From assembly GCF_963678635.1 (NCBI RefSeq), contig NC_087063.1, positions 12,870,368 to 12,934,367 of the forward strand: a stretch of DNA of 64,000 nt. Direction: 5' to 3'. Both the position numbers and the translations under genes were made by a program. Shown here piece after piece: positions 1 through 11,138 of the stretch. The stretch comes from Symsagittifera roscoffensis. Lineage: Eukaryota; Xenacoelomorpha; Acoela; Convolutidae. Within the stretch, counting starts at the first letter, position 1; each line of letters begins with the position of its first letter. Under the pieces are notes generated by a model. It saw only the letters and a list, made by a program, of their open reading frames with translations. It was not told the origin of the DNA and made no database searches.

Positions 1-449
1 TCGATCTTAAATTTGGATCTCCTCGCGTTACAACTCTTGTTCTGAGTCTATAGATGGATCGTTCTAGACTCTGGGTCTACTAATGTAACTAATCGACGAT
101 ATCGATTGTATAGTTACAACAATGTGTCCCCCCTTTTTACAATTCTGTACCGCCAACCTCTATCCTAACCAGCCCCCTTCTAACCTCCCGGCTATCTAGC
201 CCCCCACTTAAGCCAAAATTACCCTTAAGCGCAATGGGTGCTAAAACTCTCGAGAGAAAGTCCGTAGAACCTGTTACCAAGCTCTGCTCAAGTAAAAACG
301 TTTCCTCAAAACGGTGGGTATCCGCTGATCCAATTTTACACTCATTTCCTATAATGTAAAGTGGATTTCAACGATACCCGGTTCACCAAACAGAACATCT
401 CTGAGTTCCTTCCTCCGTTAGCTCTGTTCTGCTATGATCCCACTACAGG

Positions 450-592
450 CTGGTCACCTGCTGGTTGGTCACACTTTCCCCCTGGACTGGTCACCTGTTG
501 CAGTCAAGTCTCCCAGTGGCCAAGTCTCCCAGTTGTCCACTTTCCCACTTAGCTGATCACCTCGTCCAGTCAAGTCTCCCTTTGGACCGCTG
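450..592. repeat. Degenerate 69-bp-type tandem repeats in LTR block
   Basis: Decayed counterpart of the three 69-bp units seen at 21,708-21,903 and in the other LTR blocks. The recurring words ctggtcacctg, ccagtcaagtctcc and ccactttcccac are still readable, but spacing is irregular. This supports LTR homology of the window start. I see no sign that it is coding. Confidence 0.5.
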
Positions 593-959
593 ATGTCACA
601 AGCTATCTGAAAACCTTACAACGCCCCACACTTGGGCACCTGTACAACGTTGCTGATTTGATTGAGACGATCAGTTTTACTGGAAAAAAGTTTTGGTATA
701 CTGTTTCAATTATTATAAAGGTTTGATCCACCTAATCTGTATGTTTTTTTTTGTTCCTTTTTCAAATCTTTTTTGTTTTTTTTTGTTTAGCTTTTTCCTT
801 TGTACTCGTTTTTGTCCCCCTAGTGACTCCCCTTATTCGGTTAGCTAGGCCTCGTTTCGGAAAGCACACCGGGATTTTTCTCAAGTTTTCTTAAAAAGCT
901 AACTCGGTACAACCAAAAGGTGTCGTAAAAACACTATGTAACAGTCGAATACTTAAGTC

Positions 960-1800
960 ACATATGAGGTTAAAGACAAATTTAGCTCAAGAGTCAGGAA
1001 CACTATCTCTTGTGTTTTTCTACTTCAAGAGGTCGGAGCCAATTTTGTTCACTTGCGACATGAGACTAAAACCAGCATTACAGCTTAAAGGCCACTACCA
1101 AAACAGCACCCCACTCTAAACAATCAGAACGCCCCCATACTCAGGTCCCAAAATAACTGAAATACTTGAACGCCGTTTAAAACAGGGTCGGAACCTTATG
1201 CATAGTTTCTTCTTATTAGACAGTGAACCTTTGATCTATTTCAGATAGATCAACCTAAAACTCTACCTTACTCAACATAACAATATAAAACACACACAAG
1301 AAAATTAAATTAGGTACCGACACGACCTCTAGATTCGATTAACTAAACTATAAAGCAACTCTAGAATTAATTGGGTAATTAAGTTTAACTCGAGAAGTTT
1401 GAAATAAGTAAGTTTTAACTCAAGAAAAAAGTTCTTGATCTGGAACATTGGGCAGCTTCGGCTATCGACCTTTCCACCGAAGGTTCACTCTGGTCCACTC
1501 TAGTTTATTTCCTTTCCACTCGCGATCATTTTCTGTCTTCTGCCAAGAATAAGACAGCTCTACTCGCGTTCGAATTGTATATTGGAAATTGCGAATAGCA
1601 ATTTCCCGCTGCTAATTTGGACTACTTTCCCGCGATTGTAGCTCGATTCTTCTGATCTTATTGTTCTGATATTTTCAGTAGTCGCGAGAAACTTGAGCAT
1701 GACATGCTCAATTCGAGTTTTTGGAAAAATTGCTTTTCACCCCAAAATCAAGACTAAACGTTTTCTCAAGGTCAAACTTCCAAATATTACCGACTGGCAC
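960..1800. repeat. Direct repeat, first copy, inside LTR block of copy 1
   Basis: This stretch is repeated in diverged form about 1.15-1.18 kb further on, at 2,110-2,975. Shared landmarks are gtcggagccaatt, ggaaattgcgaatagcaatt, gcgagaaacttgagcatgaca and accgactggcaca. The other LTR blocks (31,560-32,540; 42,540-43,590) carry this segment once, so the duplication is private to this block. Confidence 0.6.
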
Positions 1801-2109
1801 AGTTGTTTGAACTTCACAGGTCTTCAAAACGGATCTACTTAAGTCCCTAAAACCAATCTAATCCTATATGTTTATATACAAAGACGTGGCGCGAACTCCG
1901 TTGACTAGTGTTTTTAAATTTGTATATTGATCTTAACAAAGTCTTAACGACGTTACTTTGCTTAAATTTTTAATGGTGTTTAATTTTTTTTTTCCATTTT
2001 TCTTAAGTTGATGATTCTTTTGATGCACTATTTTCACCTCATTATATTCAAACATATGAGTAAATATTCTGAATATGTACCTGATTGTAGCAGTCGCCTA
2101 CTTCGGTTA

Positions 2110-2975
2110 CATTTGAGGCTTAAGAAGAATAGGCCCTATAACCATTGGCTCAAGAGTCAGGGACACTATCTCTCGTGTTTTTCTACCTCAAAATGGTCGG
2201 AGCCAATTCGGTTCGCTTGCGACATGAGACTAAAAACCCGTTACAGCTTAAAGGCCACTACCAAAATACCCCCAATCTAGAAAATAAGAAAGTCCCCATA
2301 CTCAGGTCTCAAAATACCCAAAATACATGAACGCCGTTAAAAACAGGGTCGGAACAATCCGCACAGTTACTTTTCATTAGACAGTGGAACTTTGATCCAT
2401 TTCAGATGGATCAACCTAAAACTCTCCTTACCTCAACATAACAATCATAACACACACTCGAGAAAACTAAATTGGGTACTCACATATCAGCACACTCAAG
2501 AATTGGATTAACTAAATCGAGCAACTCGAGAATTAAGTATGATAACTTGAGAAGTTTTATGCTAATTAGTTTCAATAAAGGAAATAAGTTTTGACTATAG
2601 AAATGAAGTTTTGGTCTGAACCATTGGGACACCCCAGCTGTCCACCTTTCCACTGAGGGTTCACTCTAGTTCAGCTCGAATAATTGTATTCTTCTTTCGC
2701 AATCGTTTCTTCTCCTATTTCAGGATAAGACGGCTCTACTCGCGTTTATTTTGTATCTGGAAATTGCGAATAGCAATTTCCCGCTGCTTTTTCGAGTGCT
2801 TTCCCGCGATTGTAAATCGGATGTTCTGATCTTCTATTTGTGAGATTTTCAGTTTTCGCGAGAAAGTTGAGCATGACAGGCTCGATTCGATTTTTTGAAA
2901 AATTAAATTTCCTCCCAAAATTAAGTAGTTCGTGTTCCTCAAGGTCAAACTTCCAAATATGACCGACTGGCACAT
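2110..2975. repeat. Direct repeat, second copy, inside LTR block of copy 1
   Basis: Second copy of 960-1,800. It is closer than the first to the homologous segment in the LTR block at 42,640-43,590, so it is probably the original, and the first is an extra diverged copy or the relic of another LTR. Confidence 0.55.
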
Positions 2976-3362
2976 ACTCCCCGGACTCGAGATCGATGTC
3001 CTCATCGCGTGTTGCTGCCTGCCCGTGAGTCCCCAGAATACCGAGTGTTGCTCAAGATACAGTGCCAGTGGTCATTTACAGAAGTTTGCAGCAGACTTAA
3101 GTTTATCTACATCCCAAAAATCACCACTATATAAAATTGTCACACTATCGCTGAACAGCAATCAAAATTTTCATATAACTGCACCTTAAATATCCGCTTT
3201 TGAAGCTTATGATTAAAATTTCTTTTGTCCTATCCAATCAGGAAATTTTCATCAACATTTTGATTAATATAATAACTTTAGCATATTAATAACAATACTT
3301 GGTTTCGTTAAAATTTCTTTTCTGTGACCTCATCATTTGTTTTATCCGAGTTCACACTCGAG

Positions 3363-3380
3363 CCCCTTCCTTTCCCTCTC
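3363..3380 (-). promoter_or_regulatory. Candidate polypurine tract, copy 1
   Basis: An 18-nt pure pyrimidine run on the plus strand (purines on the coding strand). It lies about 35 bases past the ORF4 stop and just before the start of the LTR-like block. Copy 4 has the same thing at 43,978-43,995. This is where the plus-strand primer of an LTR element is expected. Confidence 0.55.
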
Positions 3381-3412
3381 AAGATTCAAGAAACCCACAT
3401 TGAGCTCCTTGC

Positions 3413-4726
3413 TCACTTCGCATTCCTAGCCTTCGAAGTGCTAGGACCTGATGAATTTGACACCGTGATCTGCCTTAGTAGTGCCTCCTCATCATCAGAG
3501 CTGATCACAATCTCTTCCCATGATCTCAACTGTTCGAAGGATCGCATCCACTCCTGTTGCTCTTGCAACCTCGCTGCCTTATTCGGTAAACCTTTCGTTT
3601 TCAATTCCCTATTCAAGCAAAAGGAATTGTGCAGGCTCAAGCTCTTGTTCTTCGCCAAGTCTTCCTCCAGTATCGACTCTCTTGCTTTGGTATTATCTCT
3701 ATACACCCTACCGACTCTTTTCCAACCTGTTGTTATCGCGTTTCGATGGGTCAGCAGAGGTCTCTTGAAGGCTTCCGGGCCTATCTCCGCCAGGAACTGT
3801 CGATATTCCTTCTGGTATTTCTTCATGTGATCCTTCGTCGCTATGTACAACCAAGATGTCAACGTCGCTCGAAACCACGGAAAGAACCTAATGCGGCTCC
3901 ATACCTGCCTGACTTTCATTGGTATGGCGAATGCCTTGCATACAGTCTGAAACAACTCAAGCCTCCTGCTGTAATCTATAGCGTGTATCGATTCCGCCGT
4001 TGGTGTCTTCGACTCCCTATACTTCGTTACATTTTCTTCGTTCCATCGTAACGCCAACATCGTGCTTACTACCAAGATGGTCACCTTCTGTTGATGATCG
4101 GGTAACCCGATTGACCGAATTTCTTCTACATCCCACACTAAGCAAAGGTTTGTATGCTCCGGGTTCCACACTGTCTGTGCCAACCAGTGGTATGGGCATT
4201 CCCCATGTGTAATTTCTATGCTTCGGAGATTGCGTTCCCCCGAGGCTTCCAGCAGAGGCACCAGTTCCATCATCTTCTCGTGCACCACATCACCCTCCTC
4301 CGGCGCTGGGACATTACCCATCGGCTTCCCGATGGCATTCTGTCTCTCAAAATTGCTCCTATTCTCGTCTCATAAGCTCAAGAGTTCTTCTCCTCAGATT
4401 TCAGTCAAGTCATCCCTTTGTGCCCTCGGCACCGTTCCCAGGATCTTTCTCAACAGCCTGTGTGAATGATGCGACATTCGAGCCAGCCGTACGCACATGG
4501 GTACCGAGAAGGCCTTATCCACTAGTATCCTTTGGCTGGATACCTCCACCATGCCATGTGCAATGGATAATGGCTCCCATATACGTTGGCAATTACTGAT
4601 CCCACCAAAGACATTGCATTTACAGGCAGGCCATAATCTTCGCTCACTGGAAATCCCATCTCCGCCTCTAGACCAATTTTCCATCCTCTGATATGTTTCT
4701 GGGTGGTTTGCAACGCCCCTGGCCAC
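3413..4726 (-). pseudogene. ORF4 C-terminal part, copy 1
   Basis: Unrecognised protein. Two open pieces (4,394-4,726 and 3,413-4,321) are in one frame, separated by two TGA stops near 4,374 and 4,391. The matching part of copy 4 (44,697-45,323) reads through as one ORF. Visible features are a His/Arg-rich patch (LARMSHHSHRLLRKI), a basic segment in the last third (HMKKYQKEYRQF) and an acidic tail (SSDDEEALL) ending in SKARNAK. The stop at about 3,413 is followed directly by the polypurine tract. No known family recognised. Confidence 0.6.
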
Positions 4727-5189
4727 GACTCCACGCTCAACGCCGTCACCAAATGGTGTTCAGACTCCAGCATCTCCAGTGATTGCAGACTACACATTCT
4801 AGAGAAGAACCCCAGCGCCGTTGCTATATTCACTGTGGTGTTCGTATAATTATCTGCACCTCGCTCTTCTCTCTTTCTGTTATATCACTAAACCAAGAGA
4901 CTAGGTCTTCTCCCTGAAAAGATTGTATTCTGACACATGATCGTCCATCACAGGTGTGCCCTCCGCCTCCGCACGTCAAGTCAAGACAGCTACCAGGTTC
5001 CAACTTCTTTACTGATCCCAGCTTACTCGTTGTTCCACCCGACTCTTTACTCTGTGGTAGGATCAATTTGTGTATTACGTCCAACGTTCCCAGATCGTCA
5101 TCTTTTGTTGGTGTTAGCCTCACTCGTTCCGTGACTTCTTCAACCAAGCATGGGGATGGGGACACCAGGAAGGTCTCAGCAATTTCCAA
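4522..5189 (-). pseudogene. ORF4 central part, copy 1
   Basis: Two open pieces (4,830-5,189 and 4,522-4,833) homologous to copy 4 at 46,946-47,400 and 45,140-45,323. They carry a cysteine cluster (CLDLTC, HTCDGRSC) also present in copy 4, possibly a metal site. A small deletion near 4,845 and a one-base deletion near 4,550 break the frame relative to copy 4. Copy 4's 1.6-kb insertion falls at the position equivalent to about 4,738-4,750, between the HHLV and SWPG codons. Function unknown. Confidence 0.55.
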
Positions 5190-5698
5190 ACCGTTCCCAA
5201 ATTCGTAGTCATCATGCCATTTCCATTTCCCATTCTCAATTCTACTCTTTTGCTCGAGCGCGGCACGCTTATCACTTTTGGCGTCGCCTCAAGTAGCAGG
5301 CCCAGGCTCGGTTTCTCCCTTTCCATTGGATCGATTACGATTATCTTCTCCGTCCAAAATTTCAAGAGCTCCGCCACCTCATGATTCCTGTAAGCGCTCG
5401 CGGTTTCTGAATTCAAGAAAGGATTGTACGCCATTTTCATCACTCCAGACACGTATTGATACTCTCCCTTTTTATTGGGTCTCGCGTAACCCTCAGCCAA
5501 GGCTAAGTTGCGATGCACATCATGCCCCTCTTCAAATTTCTTGTTGTGGAATCTTCGTATCTCATCAAGTTTTCTATGATTCTCTAGGGATTGCCTCGAG
5601 TCATCCTCCTTCTCGATTCCCGTACTCTGGAACACGTTCAGTATGACGGTGAGACTCTTCTCTCCATGGTTTTGCTCCCCATGGCCTTCTGATGACAC
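5120..5698 (-). pseudogene. ORF4 middle segment, copy 1
   Basis: 192-codon open stretch matching copy 4 at 47,360-47,760. Conserved words are RKLDEIRRF, NKKFEEGHDVH, GEYQYVS and PSWCPHPHA. It joins its neighbours by frame changes at both ends, so copy 1 cannot make this product intact. Copy 4 lacks part of this segment, around the GVMKMAYNPF region. No domain recognised. Confidence 0.5.
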
Positions 5699-6618
5699 GC
5701 TTGGACGGTGCTATTGTTCAGTACGGACATTATCCACCTCAAGAAACAAGTGGCATCTTTTCTTCTCGCCAGGCTCAGACCGGAGTTGTCCCTCGCGACG
5801 TGTTGTTTCAGCATCTGATAGACCTCCAGGTTTTCATTGCCTAACTTCAATTTGCCACATGAAGTCAAGACCTCCAACTCTATTCCCACTAGGCTCCACG
5901 CGAACATCAGTTGTCCCGCGGTTCTGAAGAGGGGATTCGTCATCAGAGGCAATGCTGATGAAGGTGTTCTCATCGCCTCCTCAAAATAATCCCGCAACAG
6001 GCTCTGCCAAATTCGCTTCAGCTGACTTCCCAACTCCAGCTTGTTGACTTCGGCTTTCTGTCGAGTAGCCCAATTGCGACGCTTGCGGGACACCCCTTGA
6101 TCAAGCTTCTTCAGACAGTCCTCCAATTCCTTCATCGTCTCTAGGGCCACCCACCAAGGTCGAGCCGTATTCCTCGTCGCATTTTTCTCAAGAGGGTCAT
6201 TGGACACTTGTTTGCCATCAGCTTGATGTTCGCTCGAGATCCATTCTCTGCCCACATCCACTTCCCAGGTTTGTCTACTCGTCGAACCCTTTTTCGAGCC
6301 TGCCTTCTGAGATTTGAAGTCCTCCTCCGTTACCAAACTTGTCGAGACCTCTATCTCTTTCACTATTTCGGTTAGCCTCCTTGGTTCGGAGCTACTCTTG
6401 TAGGCTGCCGTCTTCCACCGCGCTAAGATCATGGGGGCGGTCTCCCTCAAGTTCTTCTCCGAAACAGCATCCACCGACGGGCTGCTCAACTCCTCCATCT
6501 CCCGCTTCCTCTTTCGAGACTTCATACCTTTGCTTGGGGTTGTCGTCACTATCATCACAGATTCGATCTCTCCGTCCCGATCCGACCCTTCCAATTCTTG
6601 CCTCCCCCTGCTCGAGCC
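5638..6618 (-). CDS. ORF4 N-terminal part, copy 1 (unknown)
   Basis: 318-codon open stretch counted from a TTG; the frame is open from about 6,618. The start carries a basic, nuclear-localisation-like cluster (KSRKRKREMEE), followed by conserved RPWWVAL, LKKLDQGVSRKRR and FRTAGQLMFAWSLVGIELE. It overlaps the end of the upstream ORF3 reading frame by 40-64 bases in the -1 frame, exactly as in copy 4 (48,667-48,724). It could be a separate ORF or be reached by -1 frameshifting. No ATG sits at the overlap. Family not recognised. Confidence 0.5.
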   Translation of the reverse strand, partial: GSSRGRQELEGSDRDGEIESVMIVTTTPSKGMKSRKRKREMEELSSPSVDAVSEKNLRETAPMILARWKTAAYKSSSEPRRLTEIVKEIEVSTSLVTEEDFKSQKAGSKKGSTSRQTWEVDVGREWISSEHQADGKQVSNDPLEKNATRNTARPWWVALETMKELEDCLKKLDQGVSRKRRNWATRQKAEVNKLELGSQLKRIWQSLLRDYFEEAMRTPSSALPLMTNPLFRTAGQLMFAWSLVGIELEVLTSCGKLKLGNENLEVYQMLKQHVARDNSGLSLARRKDATCFLRWIMSVLNNSTVQACHQKAMGSKTMERRVSPSY

Positions 6619-7187
6619 TTAAGGATATTAGTACTCCTAATCAAATTACTAGTCTTAATCTTATCCTCCCCTTCAATTTCAATTATTTTATCATCAGTCT
6701 TTTTCTTCAGAGTAGAGCCGTCTTTACATTCATCATCTTTGGTCTTCTGTCGCGTCTCCCTCAACTTGACCATTTTGCTCAGCAACTCCTTTCTTGCTTT
6801 TTCATCCAGTCCGGTGGCCATCAAAACTGGTTCTCCAAATTTGACCACCGTGTTCCACAATTCTTCCTTGAAGTTATCCAGCGTGGTCTCACTCTTCATC
6901 TCCTGATCGAACTCACTCAAGAAATCCCGCCAAGCCTTCTCGTCCAGAGTCCCCAGAAACATATCTTTGTTCCCCTCAAACGTATTCTTTTGCCTCTCTT
7001 CAGCACTCAAGAGTATCATCCCCACGTTGGAAGTCTCACTTGTCAATGGTAGTTCCAGGTTCTTACGGGGGGATGAGGTCAGTGGTGGCGTGGCACTGTC
7101 CGTCCAATCGTCTCCGCTCAAGTCCCGCAGTAGCTCCTGGGCCGTCAAATCCACCTCTGCTGGTTTCGGCACAGGTGCATTCCCCAC
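6555..7187 (-). CDS. ORF3 C-terminal part, copy 1
   Basis: 210-codon frame equivalent to the last two-thirds of the 349-codon frame at 48,667-49,716. It is a charged, helix-prone segment with a conserved core (FKEELWNTVVKFGEPVLM, GLDEKARKELLSKM) ending in KARAGGGKNWKG. It is split from the preceding piece (7,145-7,753) by a frameshift near 7,180 that copy 4 lacks. Function unknown. Confidence 0.55.
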   Translation of the reverse strand: MGNAPVPKPAEVDLTAQELLRDLSGDDWTDSATPPLTSSPRKNLELPLTSETSNVGMILLSAEERQKNTFEGNKDMFLGTLDEKAWRDFLSEFDQEMKSETTLDNFKEELWNTVVKFGEPVLMATGLDEKARKELLSKMVKLRETRQKTKDDECKDGSTLKKKTDDKIIEIEGEDKIKTSNLIRSTNILKARAGGGKNWKGRIGTERSNL

Positions 7188-7753
7188 TTCCTTTTCTCCC
7201 CCGTTTCACTGAGAGTTCTGTCCATGCTCTCTTCTCCCGACTCAGCTTGTCTTCTCTCGAGCATCTTCCTGAATCGGTCCTCTACGGGGCCACTTCTCTT
7301 GTCTCCAGGAGTGCCCACCGACATGGGTGAGGGTGTCGCGGGGTCTTGTTTTTTATATTCTGTCAGAGCTACATATAACGAGCCTGCCGCATCCAGCTCT
7401 CTCCCTTCTTGCCTCATTTCCACCTGTTCCAATCCGTAAGGTGCTCGATACTTCCTTGTGGCAAACTTCATCTCGTCCTTCAGCGCGATGTGTCCCTCGT
7501 CCACGATCATCCGGCCATCATCCCATATCGGTAATCCGTTCTCCAAGCTCGCCCGATCAAGTTTTCTCAAGATTTCCCGCACCTCGAATTTTGGAGGCAT
7601 TGAGCCTCTCATTTTCTTGGCTTGAGTCGTCCATGAGTTAATCTTGATATCGCAGGTGTGGAAATAGACCGCCGCCGTATATCCAATGAACAAGGGGTCC
7701 CAGCCATCGGTGAACTCCACTTGCTGTCTCTCTACCGTAGCTCTCGCAAACAC
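7145..7753 (-). pseudogene. ORF3 late segment, copy 1
   Basis: 202-codon frame with conserved DGWDPLFIGYTAAVYFH, KFEVREILRKLDRA, YRAPYGLEQVEM and a Ser/Thr/Pro-rich stretch (TPSPMSVGTPGDKRS). The same frame is present in copy 4 (49,340-49,860). The upstream junction near 7,755 carries a deletion of several hundred bases relative to copy 4, where copy 4 has the region 49,870-50,200. Confidence 0.5.
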
Positions 7754-8903
7754 GCAACACGCTTATCAAGCTCACGTGCACTACTGAATGGCGGTATGCA
7801 GCCACCAGAGGGTCCGGAAAAGCGTATGTCACCGCTGGTCCGTAGATACAAGTCACGACCTCCTCTAGTCCCCTGATCACTCCCACTGGGTCAGACCTCA
7901 TCGCCAGGCATAGATCGGTCAGTAGAGGGATACCACCATTCGCCTCCCTCCATTCCTCTCTTGTCTTCGGGTTCTTCTCCTCACCGGTCATGTGTCGGTT
8001 CTGCATCAGAAGATACTCCACCAGCAACGTCTTCAGTCCCGCCGCGCACTTGTACGAATAAGTGTCTATACTCGAGTGGGTTTTTCCCATCGACAGGGGT
8101 TCCCCATATTTCATCAGCCGATGGAATGACACCAATTCGCCATGGGTCAGGAGCAGCAGTGCCAGATATCCATCAATCCGAAGTGTCTCTACACCCCGAC
8201 TGAACATATACGCTGGACCCATGTTGAATAGGTACCTCGGGTAAACCAGGTACAGGGCCAACAAAAAGCTTAAGGGCATGCTCAGTATTTCTTGTGCAAA
8301 GGCCCCGAAAATGGTCTCCTTCGCACTAAACACTCCAGCCATGAATTCCTTCTCCCAACAAGGGCTCAAGAACTTGAGAATCTCGTGATCTTTTCTTGTC
8401 CTCAGCTCGCCCTTCGCGTGCTCCCCCCAGAATGCCCCGATGGTGACCCCGTTTGCAGCCGTGACAAACCTAGCCACCGTGATCTCCCTGCTCTCGGCTA
8501 CCTCCAATTGTTCCTCAAGAAATTCCCAGAACTGCTTCACGAGAGGTGGGGCGCTCTCCTTTGTCTTGACAGTAGCATTCTCGAGTCTTGGTGTTAGAAA
8601 CGGCCACCTGCCTCTCTCTTGCGATATTCGATACACCATCGACTCCAGTCGCTCCTCAGTCGCAGCCACGTTCTTCCTTTCGTTGCTTGGTCCCTTCGAT
8701 TTGGTCGTGGAGCTCGTGATGGTCACGTCCGTGCCTCGGAACCATAAGCTGGCTGTCAGGTGACTTATTATCGGGTGGTCATCCCCTATTGTCGAGCTGA
8801 ACTTCAGCTGCCAGGCAAAATTCGAGATCTCAAGTAAGAGGACCTCATCCAGTACGATGAGTATGTCTACCAATTCATAAAATCCCCTCAATGCATGGGA
8901 CAC
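7638..8903 (-). pseudogene. ORF3 helical/hydrophobic region, copy 1
   Basis: 421-codon frame. Conserved stretches are GDDHPIISHLTASLWF, RFVTAANGVTIGAFW, a hydrophobic run around LSFLLALYLVYPRYLF (possible membrane or buried helix), YSYKCAAGLKTLLVEYLLMQ and VTCIYGPAVTYAFPDP. It aligns with copy 4 at 50,200-51,330. A GAA-to-TAA change at 8,925-8,927 cuts it from the upstream part, where copy 4 is open. The last 20 or so codons are out of frame after the deletion near 7,755. No family recognised. Confidence 0.6.
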
Positions 8904-8924
8904 GTCCGCCCACGCCGCCGCCAG

Positions 8925-9851
8925 TTATGACTTCCGTAGTCTCAAGCTCGTAGGTTCCAGCTCTCGATTGGGAGCTGCCATCAGGATCCACCATGCGTTC
9001 ATTTCGGCTATCAGAATCAAAATAGCATACACAAACTGCAGAGCATGGGGCATGCTTGCGCATCCGGGGGATGTCGTGAATACCATCTTCGTCTTGGGTC
9101 CAAATCGCGAACTGACGTTTTCCTGTACCTCATTCATTGCGGCAAACAACGTCCGGATGGCCTCCCATATTTTCTTTGGTGTATGCTCGTCTCCCTTCAG
9201 CTGCTCTAGAAGCCCAGCCGCATGCAGGTGATCATTCATTCCCGCGAACAGCAGCAGCTCTGGTTCGCAGGGCGTTTGTGACTTTATCGCCACCACCAGG
9301 GTCAACATCTGGTTCAATTCTGCACCTGGCAGCGAGTATACTAGAGTTTCTGGATAGAACAACTTGGGAGACGTTCCTTCGAAGTCCGATCCCGTCACGA
9401 TGATCACTCTCGCGGATGCTGGATCTGCTTTGTCATACACTGCCAGTATCTTGGCCAATTGAGCATTGCCACAGGGTTTCCCATATCTTGGGTCATCTGC
9501 CAATCTCGCACCCTCGTAAGCGGCGTCTGGCAATTCCATCTCTCTTGGATCCAGTAGCTTGTCCACCAACCTCAACTGTGCAGGAGTCACCAATCTGATT
9601 CTGGCGATACTTGTTCTGTGCTTAGGATGCTCCACTATGAGTCCCGGACTCCCCAGCAACTTGAGAGGTCTGTAATTTATCGGTCCCATGACTGATCTTA
9701 TGGGAATCCCAGTCAGATCAGCCGTCTTCATCATTCTTGCTCTTGAGAAATGTGCTTCGTGGGCCTTTAGCCAGTCTACGCACTGGTGCCGAATCAAGTC
9801 CTCGTGTGACACATGCTTGAGTCCCAGGATTCTACCAACTCCTGTCTGCAC
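8925..9851 (-). pseudogene. ORF3 second SGNH-like/Rossmann-like segment, copy 1
   Basis: 308-codon frame aligning with the central part of the 746-codon ORF at 50,982-53,222. It contains VIIVTGSDFEGTS, then LLLFAGMNDHLH, spaced as in blocks I and III of SGNH hydrolases but with weak residues. It may be a second, degenerate hydrolase fold; this is inference from motif spacing only. It ends at the TAA noted at 8,925. A frameshift near 9,830 separates it from the SGNH part. Confidence 0.5.
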
Positions 9852-10853
9852 TCGAGATCCTCCAGGTCCAACTCTTTTACTTTCTCCAGATATCGCGCCC
9901 GACTTGCCTCCGCTGTCTTCTCCACTTTCTTATCCTCTACCACTACCACTGAGGACACCACTGAACTCTGGTATGTTGATGACTCCGCTTCTTCAGCTTC
10001 CATTGGCGTGGAACCCGGTAATCTAGTCCGGCTGCTTCTCGAGCTGTCTCGTGAGTTGACTCCCGCTCCCAGGCGACTGGACAGGGGTCTTGTGGCAAGA
10101 AAAGGGGGATATGGGGGTGGACCGAATGTGAATCGGGCCGTCTCAAGCAGGTCTGCCTCCAACTCATTTATGTGCCTCTGGAAGACATCATTCAACCACT
10201 CCACGCCCCTAGGCCTGTCGAATTGGATTCCATCTGAGGACGCATCCTCTGGGAAGGACCGCTCCATCTGGTCGGCTACGTCCAACAATCTGACGGGGAG
10301 GACACTCCTTTGATGTATCTGCTTGATTATCTCGTTCAGGACCCGCACTTTCTCGTTCATTTCCATCGCATGTTGGTCAGTCATCTTGTTGTAAGGGATG
10401 GTGCAAACGGTGAGTATGGCGGGATTCATCTGAATCCGCAACTCCTCCAGGATGCAGCTCATTTTGTCGTGTAGTCTCATGACTTTCCTTAATTCCCCTC
10501 TGGACACATCATTGGTCCCCATCATTAGGGTCACTGTGTACATATAAGCCATCCCTGCCATCTCGAGTGATGCCAACATCTGCGGCGTTGCGGCTCCAAG
10601 ACGGCGTGCGACTGGATTCTCGAGTGATGCCAACATCTGCGGTGTGCGACTGGATTCGGGTCAGCACCCGTATCAGGCTGTCCCCTACAATCAGGTGAAC
10701 AGCACCCTCCGGTATTCGCGGCTGTGTGTAGTATTCGGCCCAGGACGCGTCATAAAAACAATCCCTTCTCGCCCGCTGCGCCACGTTACAATCCATGCGG
10801 TTGTGTCTGTGGTCTCTGCCCTCCGTGTTTTTCTTGTAGCTTGCGATCACCAC
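9794..10853 (-). pseudogene. ORF3 SGNH/GDSL-hydrolase-like domain, copy 1 (broken)
   Basis: Two frames, 10,509-10,853 then 9,794-10,636. The first carries HLIVGDSLIRVL (block I, nucleophile Ser). The second carries MMGTNDVSRGE (block III GxND) and ASSDGIQFDRPRG (block V). The block V His is replaced by Gln, whereas copy 4 has DGIHFD. A 57-bp duplication at 10,561-10,652 destroys the block II region. SGNH hydrolases cleave ester bonds. This copy cannot be active as it stands. The family assignment rests on motif order and spacing. Confidence 0.6.
10561..10652. repeat. 57-bp tandem duplication inside ORF3, copy 1
   Basis: The word tctcgagtgatgccaacatc occurs at 10,561 and again at 10,618. The second unit lacks the middle portion. 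Copy 4 has this sequence once (about 53,005). The duplication alters the reading frame of the SGNH-like region. Confidence 0.75.
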
Positions 10854-11138
10854 GCTCCTGACCGGTTGCTCCCTCTAGCTGTAGCCTCTAGTTGGGGGTA
10901 ACTCCTTAATACGCGACGAGCTCCCGCTCACCTGATTGCTGCTCGGGGTTAAGCTCGGGGTGTATCCCGGCAGTGCCACGTCCATCAACGGGCGTATCGG
11001 TTGCGTCGTCTCCGAACCGCGCAGGGAGGATGCTGAATCGGTTGGTATCCATACTTCCAGCCACTCGTTTATGTGTTCTTCAGCCGCACGGTCCAAGTTG
11101 AATCTTTCCATCGACCTGGGAGCCTCATCCACTTCCAT
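10854..11138 (-). pseudogene. ORF3 linker between coiled coil and SGNH-like domain, copy 1
   Basis: 87-codon frame with RFNLDRAAEEHINE, EVWIPTDSASSLRG, QPIRPLMDVALPGYTPS and a Ser-rich tail. It aligns with 53,310-53,600 in copy 4. Low-complexity Ser/Pro content suggests a flexible linker. It is shortened near 10,880 relative to copy 4, losing the RLQLRNRESPA stretch. Confidence 0.5.

Larger units (their letters stand above)
1..3354 (-). repeat. LTR-like terminal block downstream of copy 1 (cut by window edge)
   Basis: Bases 1-730 match the terminal blocks at 21,255-21,998, 30,420-31,170, 41,400-42,150, 61,875-62,540 and 63,460 onward. Bases 690-1,300 and 2,090-3,350 match 31,170-32,540 and 42,150-43,969. 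The inner edge is placed at about 3,354, next to a pyrimidine run (polypurine tract on the coding strand) that follows the ORF4 stop. This copy is the most diverged. It contains an internal duplication (960-1,800 and 2,110-2,975). No coding capacity is visible; 1,801-2,109 is AT-rich and shows nothing recognisable. The outer LTR end lies outside the window. Confidence 0.65.

Noticed and set aside
3324-3830. Plus-strand frames opposite ORF4, integrase, protease and gag
   Set aside because: They are shadows of the minus-strand frames, with composition mirroring the real protein and no recognisable domain.
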